Notes under the pieces: generated by a model
What the model saw: the letters and a program-made list of their open reading frames with translations, nothing else
Told to the model about the DNA's origin: nothing
Databases searched by the model: none
Translations under genes and position numbers: made by a program
In this document: in pieces, positions 51,028 through 59,180 of the stretch
Position numbering within the stretch: the first letter of the stretch is position 1
How the letters are laid out: each line of letters begins with the position of its first letter
From: an uncultured Oscillospiraceae bacterium
GTDB taxonomy: Bacteria > Bacillota > Clostridia > Oscillospirales > Ruminococcaceae
Direction: 5' to 3'
DNA length: 64,000 bases
Assembly (NCBI GenBank): GCA_900546885.1
Contig: UREN01000002.1
Location: 5,229-69,228 of the forward strand

Positions 51028-51254
51028 CAGTATCCGTTTGCAAAAGAAAATAAAGCGCCTTTTTGCTTGAAAAAGCAGCTGTGTGCGGGGCTTTTGGCAA
51101 ACGGGATACAAACGTTTCGTGTTATGGCCAGCCTTTGCCAAAAAGTGTAATGGCAAAGGCCGGTTGCGGTTTCAAGGCGTGCGGGCGGTGCCGCGGGCTT
51201 GCCCGTGGGCATCTGGCGCCATGCACGCTGTTAGGAAAGGAACAATATTTTACC
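51028..51254 (+). promoter_or_regulatory. Long structured 5' leader of lon
   Basis: Three good stems are visible: GTATCCGTTTGC (51030-51041) with GCAAACGGGATAC (51097-51109, one bulge); GCCTTTGCCA (51131-51140) with TGGCAAAGGC (51151-51160), perfect; and GCGTGC (51177-51182) with GCACGC (51223-51228) enclosing further GC-rich pairs. The ribosome site AGGAAAGG follows the last stem. It fits no riboswitch class that I recognise. Confidence 0.55.
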
Positions 51255-53720
51255 ATGGCAGAAAAAGTAAAAATTATTTTGGATAAAAATGCAGACATTT
51301 TGCGCCTGCCAGCCATTGCGCTGCGCGGGCTGGTGGTGTTTCCCGGCAATGTCATCCACTTTGAAGTGGGCAGGAAAAAATCCATTGCCGCGGTGGAATG
51401 GGCAATCAGCAACAACAACGCCTTGTTCCTCACGGCACAGCAGGATATCGACACGGAAGACCCCACGTTTAAAGACCTTTCTCACTATGGCGTTGTGGCG
51501 GAAGTAAAACAGGTGCTGCGCGTTTCCAACGAGCTGGTGAAGGTGCTGGTAGAAGGCAAATACCGCGCCAAGCTGCTTACGCTGGATTCCAGCGGCCGGT
51601 TTCTTCTTGCCTCCACCAAGGCCGCGCCCCTGCGCGGCGTAAAAACGGCAGAGCCAGCCCGTGTGGAGGCCCTGCTGCGCAGCATTAAAGAGGCCTTTGA
51701 AGAATACCTTGCCCTTACGCCGCGCCTTTCGAAAGACGTGGTGTTTACCATTCTGCGCAGCGAGGACGCCCGCTTCCTGTGCGATTACATCCCCGCCAAC
51801 CTGCTTTTGAAGTATGCGGAAAAGCAGGCGCTTTTGGACGAGGGCACCATGCTGGGGCGCCTGGAGAAAATTCTGGATGTGCTGAAACGCGAGGTGAAAG
51901 TGCTTCGCATTGAAAAAGACATTCAGAATAAAGTGAACGAGCAGATGGATAAAAACCAGCGCGATTACTACCTGCGCGAGCAGATGCGCGCCATTTCCAG
52001 CGAACTGGACGATTACGAAGACACCAGCGAAGACGCCAAAATCTATGCGGAAAAAATTCAAAAAAGCGGAATGCCGCAGCCCGCGCAGGAAAAGCTTTTG
52101 AAAGAGGTAGAGCGCCTTGCCAAAATGATGGGCAACACGCAGGAGGCGGCGGTAATTCGCACTTATCTGGACACCTGCCTGGACCTGCCCTGGGCGGCCA
52201 AAACGGAAGATAACCTTGACATTCACAAGGCGCAAGAGCTTTTGGATAAAGAGCACTATGGCCTGAAAAAAGTGAAAGAGCGCATTTTGGAGATATTGGC
52301 CGTGCGAAAGCTTGCGCCGGACGTAAAGGGGCAAATTATCTGCCTGGTGGGCCCGCCGGGCGTGGGCAAAACGTCCATTGCGCGCAGCATTGCCGCCTGC
52401 CTGGGGCGCAAATATGCGCGCATGTCTTTGGGCGGCGTGCGTGACGAGGCCGAAATTCGCGGCCACCGCCGCACCTATATTGGCGCCATGCCCGGCAAAA
52501 TTATCAGCGCCATTATCTCGGCCAAAAGTTCGAACCCGCTTTTGCTTTTGGACGAAGTGGATAAAATGGCAAGCGATTTCCGCGGCGACCCCGCGGCCGC
52601 GCTGCTGGAAGCGCTGGACCCAGAGCAGAACGTCGCCTTCAAAGACCATTATATCGATTTGCCGTTCGACCTTTCCGGCGTGCTGTTCATCACCACGGCC
52701 AACACGCTGGACACCATTCCGCGCCCCTTGCTGGACCGCATGGATGTCATTGAGCTTTCCAGCTATACCCGCGTGGAAAAGTTCGAGATAGCCCGCCGGC
52801 ACCTTTTGCCCAAACAACTGCTGGCCACCGGCCTGAAGGGAAAGGTGAAGCTGACCCATACGGCGCTGTATGGGCTGATTGACGGCTACACGCAGGAGGC
52901 GGGCGTGCGCAACCTGGAACGGGCCATTACCGAAGTGCTGCGCAAATGCGCAAAGGTAATTGCCGCGGGCGATGCGCAGGCCATCACAGTGACGGCAAAA
53001 GACCTGGAGCCCATGCTGGGGCCCCGGCGTGTGAAGCCGTCTTTCCTCAGCCGGCAGGACGCCGTGGGCGTGGCCAACGGCCTGGCCTGGACAAGCGTGG
53101 GCGGCGAAATTTTGCCCATTGAAGTGCAGATTGTGCGCGGCGGCTCTGGCAAGCTGGAGCTGACCGGCTCGCTGGGCGAAGTGATGAAAGAGAGTGCCAA
53201 GCTTGCCATCACCTATGCGAAAGCGCACGCGGAAGAATATGGGTACAGCACCGAGCTGTTTAAAAACGCAGACATTCACATCCACGCGCCAGAGGGGGCC
53301 ATCCCGAAGGACGGGCCCAGTGCGGGCGTCACGCTGACAACGGCGCTGATTTCCTGCCTGTCCGGCCGGAAGGTGCGCGCTGACGTTGCCATGACAGGCG
53401 AAATTTCGCTGCACGGGCAGGTGCTGCCCATTGGCGGCCTGAAGGAAAAAAGCATGGCGGCATACCGCGAGGGCATGTCTTTGGTGCTGATTCCGCAAGA
53501 GAATGTGCCCGATTTGTATGAGGTGGACGATGCGGTGAAACAGGCGCTTGCGTTTCAGCCTGTCACACAGCTGGCAGAGGTGCTGCAAACAGCCCTGCTG
53601 CCGCTGCAAAAGGCCACGCCCGCCAAAAAGCCAGGGCCGCGCGGCGCAGCGCACGCGCGGCGCAAAAAGGCTGTGCCAACGGCAGAGCCCGTGGCAAACG
53701 GCGCCGTGCCAACCATGTAA
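51255..53720 (+). CDS. lon: ATP-dependent protease Lon
   Basis: Homohexameric AAA+ serine protease for damaged and regulatory proteins. N-terminal LON domain (RLPAIALRGLVVFPGNVIHFEVGR in parts), coiled coil (about 230-300), Walker A GPPGVGKTS (about 365), and protease domain with catalytic Ser in KDGPSAGVT (about 688) and Lys in GGLKEKSMA (about 731). 821 residues; the final 40 form a basic Pro/Ala-rich tail not seen in most Lon proteins. ATG 51255 lies 14 bases after AGGAAAGG, a rather long spacing. engB follows, as in Bacillus. Confidence 0.95.
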   Translation: MAEKVKIILDKNADILRLPAIALRGLVVFPGNVIHFEVGRKKSIAAVEWAISNNNALFLTAQQDIDTEDPTFKDLSHYGVVAEVKQVLRVSNELVKVLVEGKYRAKLLTLDSSGRFLLASTKAAPLRGVKTAEPARVEALLRSIKEAFEEYLALTPRLSKDVVFTILRSEDARFLCDYIPANLLLKYAEKQALLDEGTMLGRLEKILDVLKREVKVLRIEKDIQNKVNEQMDKNQRDYYLREQMRAISSELDDYEDTSEDAKIYAEKIQKSGMPQPAQEKLLKEVERLAKMMGNTQEAAVIRTYLDTCLDLPWAAKTEDNLDIHKAQELLDKEHYGLKKVKERILEILAVRKLAPDVKGQIICLVGPPGVGKTSIARSIAACLGRKYARMSLGGVRDEAEIRGHRRTYIGAMPGKIISAIISAKSSNPLLLLDEVDKMASDFRGDPAAALLEALDPEQNVAFKDHYIDLPFDLSGVLFITTANTLDTIPRPLLDRMDVIELSSYTRVEKFEIARRHLLPKQLLATGLKGKVKLTHTALYGLIDGYTQEAGVRNLERAITEVLRKCAKVIAAGDAQAITVTAKDLEPMLGPRRVKPSFLSRQDAVGVANGLAWTSVGGEILPIEVQIVRGGSGKLELTGSLGEVMKESAKLAITYAKAHAEEYGYSTELFKNADIHIHAPEGAIPKDGPSAGVTLTTALISCLSGRKVRADVAMTGEISLHGQVLPIGGLKEKSMAAYREGMSLVLIPQENVPDLYEVDDAVKQALAFQPVTQLAEVLQTALLPLQKATPAKKPGPRGAAHARRKKAVPTAEPVANGAVPTM

Positions 53721-53725
53721 AACGG

Positions 53726-53776
53726 CCGCGCGCAGGGGCGCCCGCTGCCCCAAAAGGCAAAGGGCGCCCGCCGCGG
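53726..53776 (+). other. Hairpin between lon and engB
   Basis: Two GGGCGCCC palindromes (53736-53743 and 53762-53769) within a longer imperfect stem CCGCG/CGCGG. No T run; probably an RNA-processing or stability element. Confidence 0.45.
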
Positions 53777-53800
53777 CGTGCACCAGAAAAGGAGAACACG

Positions 53801-54397
53801 ATGCTGAACTATGCGAAAGCAGAGTTTCGCGCTTCGTACGGCCTGAAAAGCCAGCTTCCGGCGCCAAGCGGCCCGGAGGTGGTGTTTTCAGGCCGCTCGA
53901 ATGTGGGGAAGTCTTCACTCATCAACAAACTGTGCATGCGCAAAAGCCTTGCGCGTGTAAGCGCCACGCCGGGAAAAACGGCCACCATCAATTTTTACAG
54001 GGTGGACACAGCGTGGTTTGTAGACCTGCCCGGCTATGGCTATGCCAAAACCGGCAGGGAAGAACGCCGCCGCTGGGACGCGCTGATCAACGGCTATTTT
54101 GAAGCCCGGCGCCCGCTTGTGTTGCTGGTGCAGCTGCTGGACAGCCGCCACGCCCCTTCGGCGGACGATGTGCAGATGATGGAATATTTGCAGTACCACG
54201 GCATTCCCTTTCTGGCGGCGCTTACCAAAGCCGATAAGCTGAAAGCGGCGCAAAAACAGCAGGCAGTGCAGCATTTTCAAACGCTTTGCCTGCCGTATGG
54301 CGCAAGGGACGTGGTTCTTACCAGCGCGCAGGACGGCTTTGGCATGGACGCGCTGCGCGGCCAAATAAGCCTTGCCTGCGAAGCAGCACAACAGTGA
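53801..54397 (+). CDS. engB: Ribosome biogenesis GTPase EngB (YsxC/YihA)
   Basis: 198-residue GTPase for 50S assembly. G1 GRSNVGKSSLINKL (about 30), G2 threonine in ATPGKTATINFY, G3 DLPGYGYAK, G4 TKADKL. AAAAGGAG precedes ATG 53801. The lon-engB pairing is typical of Firmicutes. The methyltransferase gene begins 13 bases later. Confidence 0.95.
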   Translation: MLNYAKAEFRASYGLKSQLPAPSGPEVVFSGRSNVGKSSLINKLCMRKSLARVSATPGKTATINFYRVDTAWFVDLPGYGYAKTGREERRRWDALINGYFEARRPLVLLVQLLDSRHAPSADDVQMMEYLQYHGIPFLAALTKADKLKAAQKQQAVQHFQTLCLPYGARDVVLTSAQDGFGMDALRGQISLACEAAQQ

Positions 54398-54410
54398 AAG
54401 GAGGGCGGCC

Positions 54411-55187
54411 ATGGCATACGGCGCATTTGCCGATATTTACGACGCCTTTAACGAGGATGCAAACTATGACGCCCTGGCGGGGTATATTCTGCGCCAGCTG
54501 CGTGCGCATGGCATCCACAGCGGCATTGTGGCAGACCTTGGCTGCGGCACGGGCGATTTGACGCTGGCCCTGGCCAAAGCCGGGTATGACATGATTGGCA
54601 TAGACCTTTCGGAAGAAATGCTGTGCATTCTGCGGGAAAAGATGTACGAGCAGGGCCGGCAGGGCATTCTTTTGCTGCAGCAGAACCTCTGCGCGCTGGA
54701 CCTTTACGGCACTGTGCATGCTGCGGTGTCCACCTTTGACACCCTGAACCACATTGGCCCATACGCGCAGTTCGAGCGCGCCGTGTGCCGCAGCGCGCTG
54801 TTTATTGAGCCGGGCGGGGTGTTTGTGTTTGACATGAACACCCCCTATAAGCACGAAACCGTGCTGGCAAACCATACTTACCAGCTGGAAGCCGAGGATG
54901 TCACCTGCCTGTGGAAAAATGAATGGGACAGCGCCGCCCGCTGCACGCATATCACGGTGGACATGAGCTACCCCGGCCAGGCGCAGCACGATGTGGAGCG
55001 CTTTGAGGAATATGCCTACACGCTGGACGAAATTCGGCGCGCATGCGAGGCGGCCGGGCTGCAGATTGCAAGCGTGGTGGATGGCGAGGCCTTTGGCCCG
55101 CTTGGCCCCGAAAGCCAGCGCTATTGCGTCACGGCAGTGAAACGGGGCGATAAAAACTGCAACGCAGTGTATAAAAACGAGGTGTAA
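54411..55187 (+). CDS. Class I SAM-dependent methyltransferase
   Basis: 258-residue Rossmann methyltransferase. Motif I VADLGCGTGDLTL (about 46), acidic GIDLSEEML and the STFDTLNHI region after motif II; a variable C-terminal substrate part. The substrate is unknown; a ubiE/YqeM-like small-molecule or protein target is possible. AAAGGAGGGCGG lies upstream of ATG 54411. hslO follows three bases later, so both are probably co-expressed with engB. Confidence 0.87.
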   Translation: MAYGAFADIYDAFNEDANYDALAGYILRQLRAHGIHSGIVADLGCGTGDLTLALAKAGYDMIGIDLSEEMLCILREKMYEQGRQGILLLQQNLCALDLYGTVHAAVSTFDTLNHIGPYAQFERAVCRSALFIEPGGVFVFDMNTPYKHETVLANHTYQLEAEDVTCLWKNEWDSAARCTHITVDMSYPGQAQHDVERFEEYAYTLDEIRRACEAAGLQIASVVDGEAFGPLGPESQRYCVTAVKRGDKNCNAVYKNEV

Positions 55188-55190
55188 AAC

Positions 55191-56063
55191 ATGGGAAAAC
55201 TGCTGAGGGGCATTTCGAAAAACGGCGGCGTTGTTTTTACAGCGCTGGATTCTACCGACATTGCCCGGCAGATGCGCGAATATCACGACACCAGCGCCGT
55301 AACCAGCGCGGCGCTGGGGCGCCTTTTAACTGCTGCAGGGCTGATGGGCGCCATGCTGAAACAGAAGCAAAACTCGGTTACGCTGCGTGTGGACGGCGGC
55401 GGCCCGGCCGGCATTCTGCTGGCTGTGGCAGACGGCGCAGGGCATGTGAAGGGCTATGTGCAAGAGCCTTTTGCCGAGATGCCGCCGCGCGCCGACGGGA
55501 AATTGGACGTTGGCGGCGCCGTGGGCAGGGCGGGCATGCTGAGCGTGGTGAAAGACCTTGGCATGAAAGAACCCTATACGGGCCTTACCCCGCTGGTAAG
55601 CGGCGAGATTGCAGAGGATATTACGCAGTATTATGCGGTAAGCGAACAGATTCCCACCGTGTGCGCACTGGGGGTGCTGGTGGATAGAGATTTGTCTATT
55701 GTGTGCGCGGGCGGGTATCTCATTCAGCTTTTGCCAGGGGCTACAGACGGCGAAATAAGCCTTTTGGAAGAAAACGTTGCGCAGATGCCAAGCGTCACCG
55801 CAATGCTTTCTCAGGGCACGCCGCTGGAGGCCATGATGGAAAAAGCCCTTTGCGGGTTTGAGCCGGAAGTGCTGGAATGTTCACAGGTGCAGTATGCCTG
55901 CGACTGCAGCCGCGCGCGGGTAGAGCGCGCGTTGATTTCTTTGGGCAAAGAAGAGCTGCGGCGCCTGGCCGCAGAAGAGCCCATGGCAAAGGTTTCGTGC
56001 CAGTTTTGCAACCGGAAATACTGTGTGGACGTGCCGGCGCTGCTGCGCGGGCTGGGCATATAA
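55191..56063 (+). CDS. hslO: Redox-regulated chaperone Hsp33
   Basis: Chaperone activated by oxidation and unfolding. The core domain has DSTDIARQM, SAALGRLLTA, LRVDGGGPAGILLAVAD and the C-terminal redox zinc motif CDC-x27-CQFC (cysteines about 239, 241, 265 and 268 by eye). 290 residues. Last protein gene before the tRNA cluster; no terminator hairpin is seen right after it, only a 22-base tandem repeat. Confidence 0.95.
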   Translation: MGKLLRGISKNGGVVFTALDSTDIARQMREYHDTSAVTSAALGRLLTAAGLMGAMLKQKQNSVTLRVDGGGPAGILLAVADGAGHVKGYVQEPFAEMPPRADGKLDVGGAVGRAGMLSVVKDLGMKEPYTGLTPLVSGEIAEDITQYYAVSEQIPTVCALGVLVDRDLSIVCAGGYLIQLLPGATDGEISLLEENVAQMPSVTAMLSQGTPLEAMMEKALCGFEPEVLECSQVQYACDCSRARVERALISLGKEELRRLAAEEPMAKVSCQFCNRKYCVDVPALLRGLGI

Positions 56064-56070
56064 ACGGCGC

Positions 56071-56114
56071 GAAAAAGCATGCGGGAAGTTTTGAAAAAGC
56101 ATGCGGGAAGTTTT
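56071..56114. repeat. Tandem direct repeat of 22 bases, two copies
   Basis: Unit begins GAAAAAGCATGCGGGAAGTT and is repeated exactly at 56071-56092 and 56093-56114, with a partial third GAAAAACTTC just after. It lies between hslO and the tRNA promoter; GAAGTTTT/AAAACTTC at its right end can form a small hairpin. Confidence 0.95.
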
Positions 56115-56124
56115 GAAAAACTTC

Positions 56125-56153
56125 TTGACAAACTATGGAAAATCGGTTAAAAT
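56125..56153 (+). promoter_or_regulatory. Promoter of the tRNA cluster
   Basis: Perfect TTGACA, 17 bases, TAAAAT; predicted start near 56160. A leader hairpin TTTCGCCGC/GGCGAAA-type (56157-56187, 12-base arms with one wobble) lies between start and first tRNA. Confidence 0.85.
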
Positions 56154-56190
56154 AAATTTCGCCGCTCGGGCCTTACGGGCGGCGAAACCT

Positions 56191-56266
56191 GCGGCTTTAG
56201 CTCATCTGGTAGAGCGCCACCTTGCCAAGGTGGAGGTAGCGAGTTCGAGCCTCGTAAGCCGCTCCA
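56191..56266 (+). tRNA. tRNA-Gly (GCC), copy 1
   Basis: Acceptor GCGGCTT/AAGCCGC, anticodon arm CCACC-TTGCCAA-GGTGG with anticodon GCC, T-loop GTTCGAGC, encoded CCA. Identical over all 76 bases to copy 2. Confidence 0.97.
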
Positions 56267-56317
56267 TTTTGTATTTTGCACGGCCAAACTGGGTGCGAAA
56301 TGCAAAACAGATTTTGC

Positions 56318-56347
56318 TTGACAAGCATATGCCTGTTATGGTAAAAT
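56318..56347 (+). promoter_or_regulatory. Second promoter, upstream of tRNA-Val
   Basis: Perfect TTGACA, 18 bases, TAAAAT, predicted start near 56354, so the last five tRNAs can be transcribed apart from the first tRNA-Gly. Confidence 0.8.
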
Positions 56348-56368
56348 CTACTTCGTCAGTTTGGCTTT

Positions 56369-56444
56369 GGAAGTTTAGCTCAGCTGGGAGAGCATCTGCC
56401 TTACAAGCAGAGGGTCACAGGTTCGAGCCCTGTAACTTCCACCA
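56369..56444 (+). tRNA. tRNA-Val (TAC)
   Basis: Acceptor GGAAGTT/AACTTCC, anticodon loop CTTACAA giving TAC, T-loop GTTCGAGC, encoded CCA. Confidence 0.97.
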
Positions 56445-56450
56445 CAATAT

Positions 56451-56527
56451 GGCCCGGTAGTTCAGTTGGTTAGAACGCTAGCCTGTCACGCTAGAGGTCG
56501 TGAGTTCGAGCCTCATCCGGGTCGCCA
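56451..56527 (+). tRNA. tRNA-Asp (GTC)
   Basis: Acceptor GGCCCGG/CCGGGTC, anticodon loop CTGTCAC giving GTC, discriminator G typical of tRNA-Asp, encoded CCA. Confidence 0.97.
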
Positions 56528-56532
56528 TTTGT

Positions 56533-56608
56533 GCCTCTGTAGCTCAGTTGGTAGAGCAGGGGACTGAAAATCCCCGTGTCATTGGTTCGATTCCGATCGG
56601 AGGCACCA
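56533..56608 (+). tRNA. tRNA-Phe (GAA)
   Basis: Acceptor GCCTCTG/CGGAGGC, anticodon arm GGGGA-CTGAAAA-TCCCC giving GAA, discriminator A, encoded CCA. Confidence 0.97.
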
Positions 56609-56611
56609 TCT

Positions 56612-56687
56612 GCGGCTTTAGCTCATCTGGTAGAGCGCCACCTTGCCAAGGTGGAGGTAGCGAGTTCGAGCCTCGTAAGCCGCTCCA
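56612..56687 (+). tRNA. tRNA-Gly (GCC), copy 2
   Basis: Exact 76-base duplicate of copy 1, four bases after tRNA-Phe. The two copies frame Val-Asp-Phe and could recombine. Confidence 0.97.
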
Positions 56688-56690
56688 AAT

Positions 56691-56724
56691 CAAATTCCGC
56701 CGCTTTTTATGGCGGCGGAATTTG
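56691..56724 (+). other. Perfect hairpin between tRNA-Gly and tRNA-Cys
   Basis: Thirteen-base arms CAAATTCCGCCGC and GCGGCGGAATTTG around TTTTTATG. No T run follows, so it is more likely a processing element than a terminator. Confidence 0.7.
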
Positions 56725-56729
56725 CATAT

Positions 56730-56804
<75 letters not shown>

Positions 56805-56808
56805 AACA

Positions 56809-56844
56809 AAGCGGCTGTTTTGCAAAACGGCCGCTTTTCTTTTT
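56809..56844 (+). terminator. Terminator of the tRNA cluster
   Basis: Arms AAGCGGCTGTTTT and AAAACGGCCGCTT (one wobble) followed by TTCTTTTT. From here to 57060 the sequence is very GC-rich with short inverted repeats and no supported gene. Confidence 0.85.
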
Positions 56845-57060
56845 GCCCGGGCCTGCATGCCGGGCAAACCGGCCCCGCAGCGCCATGGCTTTGGCGCCTG
56901 CAAGGGGCCAAGGCGCAAAGTGCAAGCGCGCGCCGCGCCGCCTGCCCGGCATGAGCACACCGAACGGCGGCCCCGGCGCTGCGCGCAGGGCAGGCCGCCC
57001 TTTGCCGCGCGGCCGCCGCGGGCCGTTTTTTTGCAGCGCGTGTTTTTGTTGCGAAAGAGT

Positions 57061-57089
57061 TTGAAAATATACGAGCTTTCGTATATAAT
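57061..57089 (+). promoter_or_regulatory. Promoter with built-in palindromic operator
   Basis: TTGAAA (57061-57066), 17 bases, TATAAT (57084-57089). A perfect inverted repeat ATATACGA-GCTT-TCGTATAT at 57067-57086 fills the spacer and overlaps the -10 box, so a bound dimer would block RNA polymerase. Confidence 0.85.
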
Positions 57090-57138
57090 AAGCCTGAAAG
57101 AAAACAAAGCAAAGCCACGGGCAAAAGGCGGTGACGGC

Positions 57139-58350
57139 GTGGAAAGCTATTTATCCATCCGCGAGGCGGCGCAAAAATGGGGCGTTTCGCAGCGGCGCGT
57201 CAACCAATATTGCGCCGAAGGGCGCATACCCGGCGCACAGCGGGTGGGGAAAAACTGGGCCATTCCCACCGGGGCCGAAAAACCCGGCGACCCGCGCCGC
57301 GCGCGGCGGCAGGCGAAACCCGCCCCGCCCCCGGCGGCCCGCGGCGGCCAGGTGGACCATGCCAACCTGATGCCGCTGATGAACACGCCGTTTGCGCCCG
57401 GCCATTGCCGGCAAACGGTGCAGGCCATGCCCCCCGGCCCCCGGCGGGATATAGCCATGGCGGAATATTACTATTTTACCGGCCATCCGGCACAGGCGGC
57501 CAGGGCGGCCGAGCCCTACCTTACCAGCCCGGACATGGGCCTGCACCTTTCGGCCTGCCTTATTTACGCCTATGCCAGCCTTTCGCTGAAACGCGCCCAG
57601 CGGGCCAAGTTTGCCCTGGGCGAGCTGAACGCTTCTCTCGCAAGCGCGGGCGCGCAGATGCCCCGCTTTCGGGCGGCCGCAGCGTTTGTGGCGTTTGCGG
57701 GCACGGTGCTTTTGCATCTGCCGCTGCCCGAAGAAATGCCGCAGGTGGAAAGCTTTTTGCCTCTGCTTCCGCCGGGGCTGCGCGCCTTTGCGCTGTATGT
57801 GCAGGCGCATTATCTTTATTTGAAAAAGGAATATGCCCACAGCGCCGGAATGGTAGAGGCCACCCTTGCCATGGGCGCGTCGGCCTATCCCATCTCTGCC
57901 ATCTATTTACATCTGGTGGCTGTGATGAATTATATGAGCATGAAGCAGACGGGCCGCGCCCAGGCGCATCTTTTGGCGGCATGGGAAATTGCCCGGCCCG
58001 ATGATTTGATTGAGGGCTTTGGGGAACACCACGGGCTTTTGGGCGCCATGCTGGAAGCTGTGATAAAACCCAAATGGCCGGAAGATTTTAAAAGGGTGAT
58101 TGACATCACCTACCGGTTTTCTTCCGGATGGCGCAGGGTGCATAACCCCATCACAGGCCACGATGTGGCGGACGATTTAACCACCACAGAGTTTGCCATT
58201 GCCATGCTTGCCGCCAGGGATTGGACAACCCAGGAAATAGCACAGCATTTGGATATATCGGCCAACACGGTAAAAACCCACATTTATGAGGCCATGAGAA
58301 AATTGAACGTGGAAAACCGCAAGGGGCTGAAACAGCATATGCTTTTGTAG
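57139..58350 (+). CDS. Regulator with N-terminal excisionase-type HTH and C-terminal LuxR HTH
   Basis: 403 residues. The N-terminal helix-turn-helix looks like MerR/excisionase family 17 domains: SYLSIREAAQKWGVSQRRVN followed by YCAEGRIPGAQRVGKNWAIP. A Pro/Ala/Arg-rich linker (about 55-75), a TPR-like helical middle (about 95-330; repeated YYYFTGHPAQAARAAEPYL-type units) and a clear LuxR/GerE domain at the end (LAARDWTTQEIAQHLDISANT, VKTHIYEAMRKLNVENR). GTG 57139 has AAGGCGG upstream. It is alone, with a palindromic operator in its own promoter, so autoregulation is likely. Targets unknown. Confidence 0.83.
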   Translation: MESYLSIREAAQKWGVSQRRVNQYCAEGRIPGAQRVGKNWAIPTGAEKPGDPRRARRQAKPAPPPAARGGQVDHANLMPLMNTPFAPGHCRQTVQAMPPGPRRDIAMAEYYYFTGHPAQAARAAEPYLTSPDMGLHLSACLIYAYASLSLKRAQRAKFALGELNASLASAGAQMPRFRAAAAFVAFAGTVLLHLPLPEEMPQVESFLPLLPPGLRAFALYVQAHYLYLKKEYAHSAGMVEATLAMGASAYPISAIYLHLVAVMNYMSMKQTGRAQAHLLAAWEIARPDDLIEGFGEHHGLLGAMLEAVIKPKWPEDFKRVIDITYRFSSGWRRVHNPITGHDVADDLTTTEFAIAMLAARDWTTQEIAQHLDISANTVKTHIYEAMRKLNVENRKGLKQHMLL

Positions 58351-58430
58351 GGGCCGGGGCCCGCGCGCGAAAATGCCGGGGCCTGCCGCAGAAATGCAGG
58401 TGAAAAGGATGAAAATTTGCAAAACAAGCC

Positions 58431-58458
58431 TTGACAACAGCGGGGCAGCCCGCATAAT
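58431..58458 (+). promoter_or_regulatory. Promoter of the small Cys-rich gene
   Basis: Perfect TTGACA, 16 bases, CATAAT; predicted start near 58465. The first transcribed bases carry repeated GACA/GACAGA units (58461-58479). Confidence 0.7.
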
Positions 58459-58464
58459 TAGACA

Positions 58465-58697
58465 GACAGACGGACAGATAGGGTAAGCCTGCCTTTTTTT
58501 CCTGCGCAATTTTTTTGGTTTCACATGCCGTTTCAACGGGGCGTGCCGCGCCCACGGAATTTCCGTGGGCGCGGCGGGCTCCGTTTTGTGTTTGGGTGGC
58601 CGGGCTGTTTTCAAAAAGGGGCACGGCAAAGCGCACAGGCACAGGCCCCGCCCCCCGCACAGGGCGGGCATAGCACAAATGAAAGGGGGGCCGGGGG
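58465..58697 (+). promoter_or_regulatory. Long structured leader before the small Cys-rich gene
   Basis: About 230 untranslated bases with GACAGA repeats, two T runs (58493-58499, 58511-58516), and a perfect 13-base-pair hairpin GCCGCGCCCACGG/CCGTGGGCGCGGC (58545-58557, 58563-58575, loop AATTT). The hairpin is followed by GGGCTCCGTTTTG, too far from a T run for a classic terminator. No ORF or known riboswitch seen. Confidence 0.45.
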
Positions 58698-59036
58698 GTG
58701 AAAAAGGTGAACCGGTATGAGTTTGACGGGGAGGCAATTGAAGTGCCCGTGTGTTGGGACAGGCATCTTCGGCGGTATGTGGAAGATTGCACAGCCTATT
58801 GCGAACAGCCGGGGTACATCCCTGCGGGCCGCCCCGTTTTGTTAACCTTTGAGGACGCCTGCCCCCAGGCCGAGATGGCGGGCGGCGCCCCGCCCGGCAT
58901 CGACTGCGGCGCCTGCCGGCACTACCATCAATTTCCCGGCTCCCTGCTGGGCGTATGCAAAAACGAAAAGCGCAGAAAGAAAAAGCGGCGCGCCCGCAGG
59001 GGCGGCCCAACCCCAAAAAGCAAGGAGGAAACATGA
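58698..59036 (+). CDS. Small cysteine-rich basic protein of unknown function
   Basis: 112 residues. Eight cysteines; the C-terminal part has a zinc-finger-like block IDCGACRHYHQFPG followed by LLGVCKNEKR, that is C-x2-C-x-H-x-H then C, and the last 25 residues are strongly basic (KRRKKKRRARR), fitting nucleic-acid binding. No signal peptide. The GTG start at 58698 has GGGGGG-rich sequence upstream. Follows the dual-HTH regulator but has its own promoter and leader. Not a family I recognise. The terminator at 59181 lies downstream. Confidence 0.65.
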   Translation: MKKVNRYEFDGEAIEVPVCWDRHLRRYVEDCTAYCEQPGYIPAGRPVLLTFEDACPQAEMAGGAPPGIDCGACRHYHQFPGSLLGVCKNEKRRKKKRRARRGGPTPKSKEET

Positions 59037-59180
59037 TGCCAAAGGCGGGCCGCCGCTTTTGCCTTTGCGCCGCCAGGCGCTGCTTTTGGGGGCAAAGCCG
59101 CCCTGCCCCGCCCGCGGCTGCGGCCGCCCCGGCTTGTGCAACCTGCCGGCAGGGCTTGCGGGCTGCCAAACAGAGGGAAA

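Noticed and set aside
51181-51196. T-box-like string in the lon leader
   Set aside because: GGGCGGTGCCGCGG resembles the T-box antiterminator core, but it has G and C at usually invariant positions, there is no specifier loop upstream, no terminator downstream, and lon is not an amino-acid gene.
46582-53769. GGGCGCCC palindrome as a dispersed repeat family
   Set aside because: It appears in hairpins at 46582-46604 and 53736-53769, but the flanks differ; GC-rich terminators readily converge on this string.
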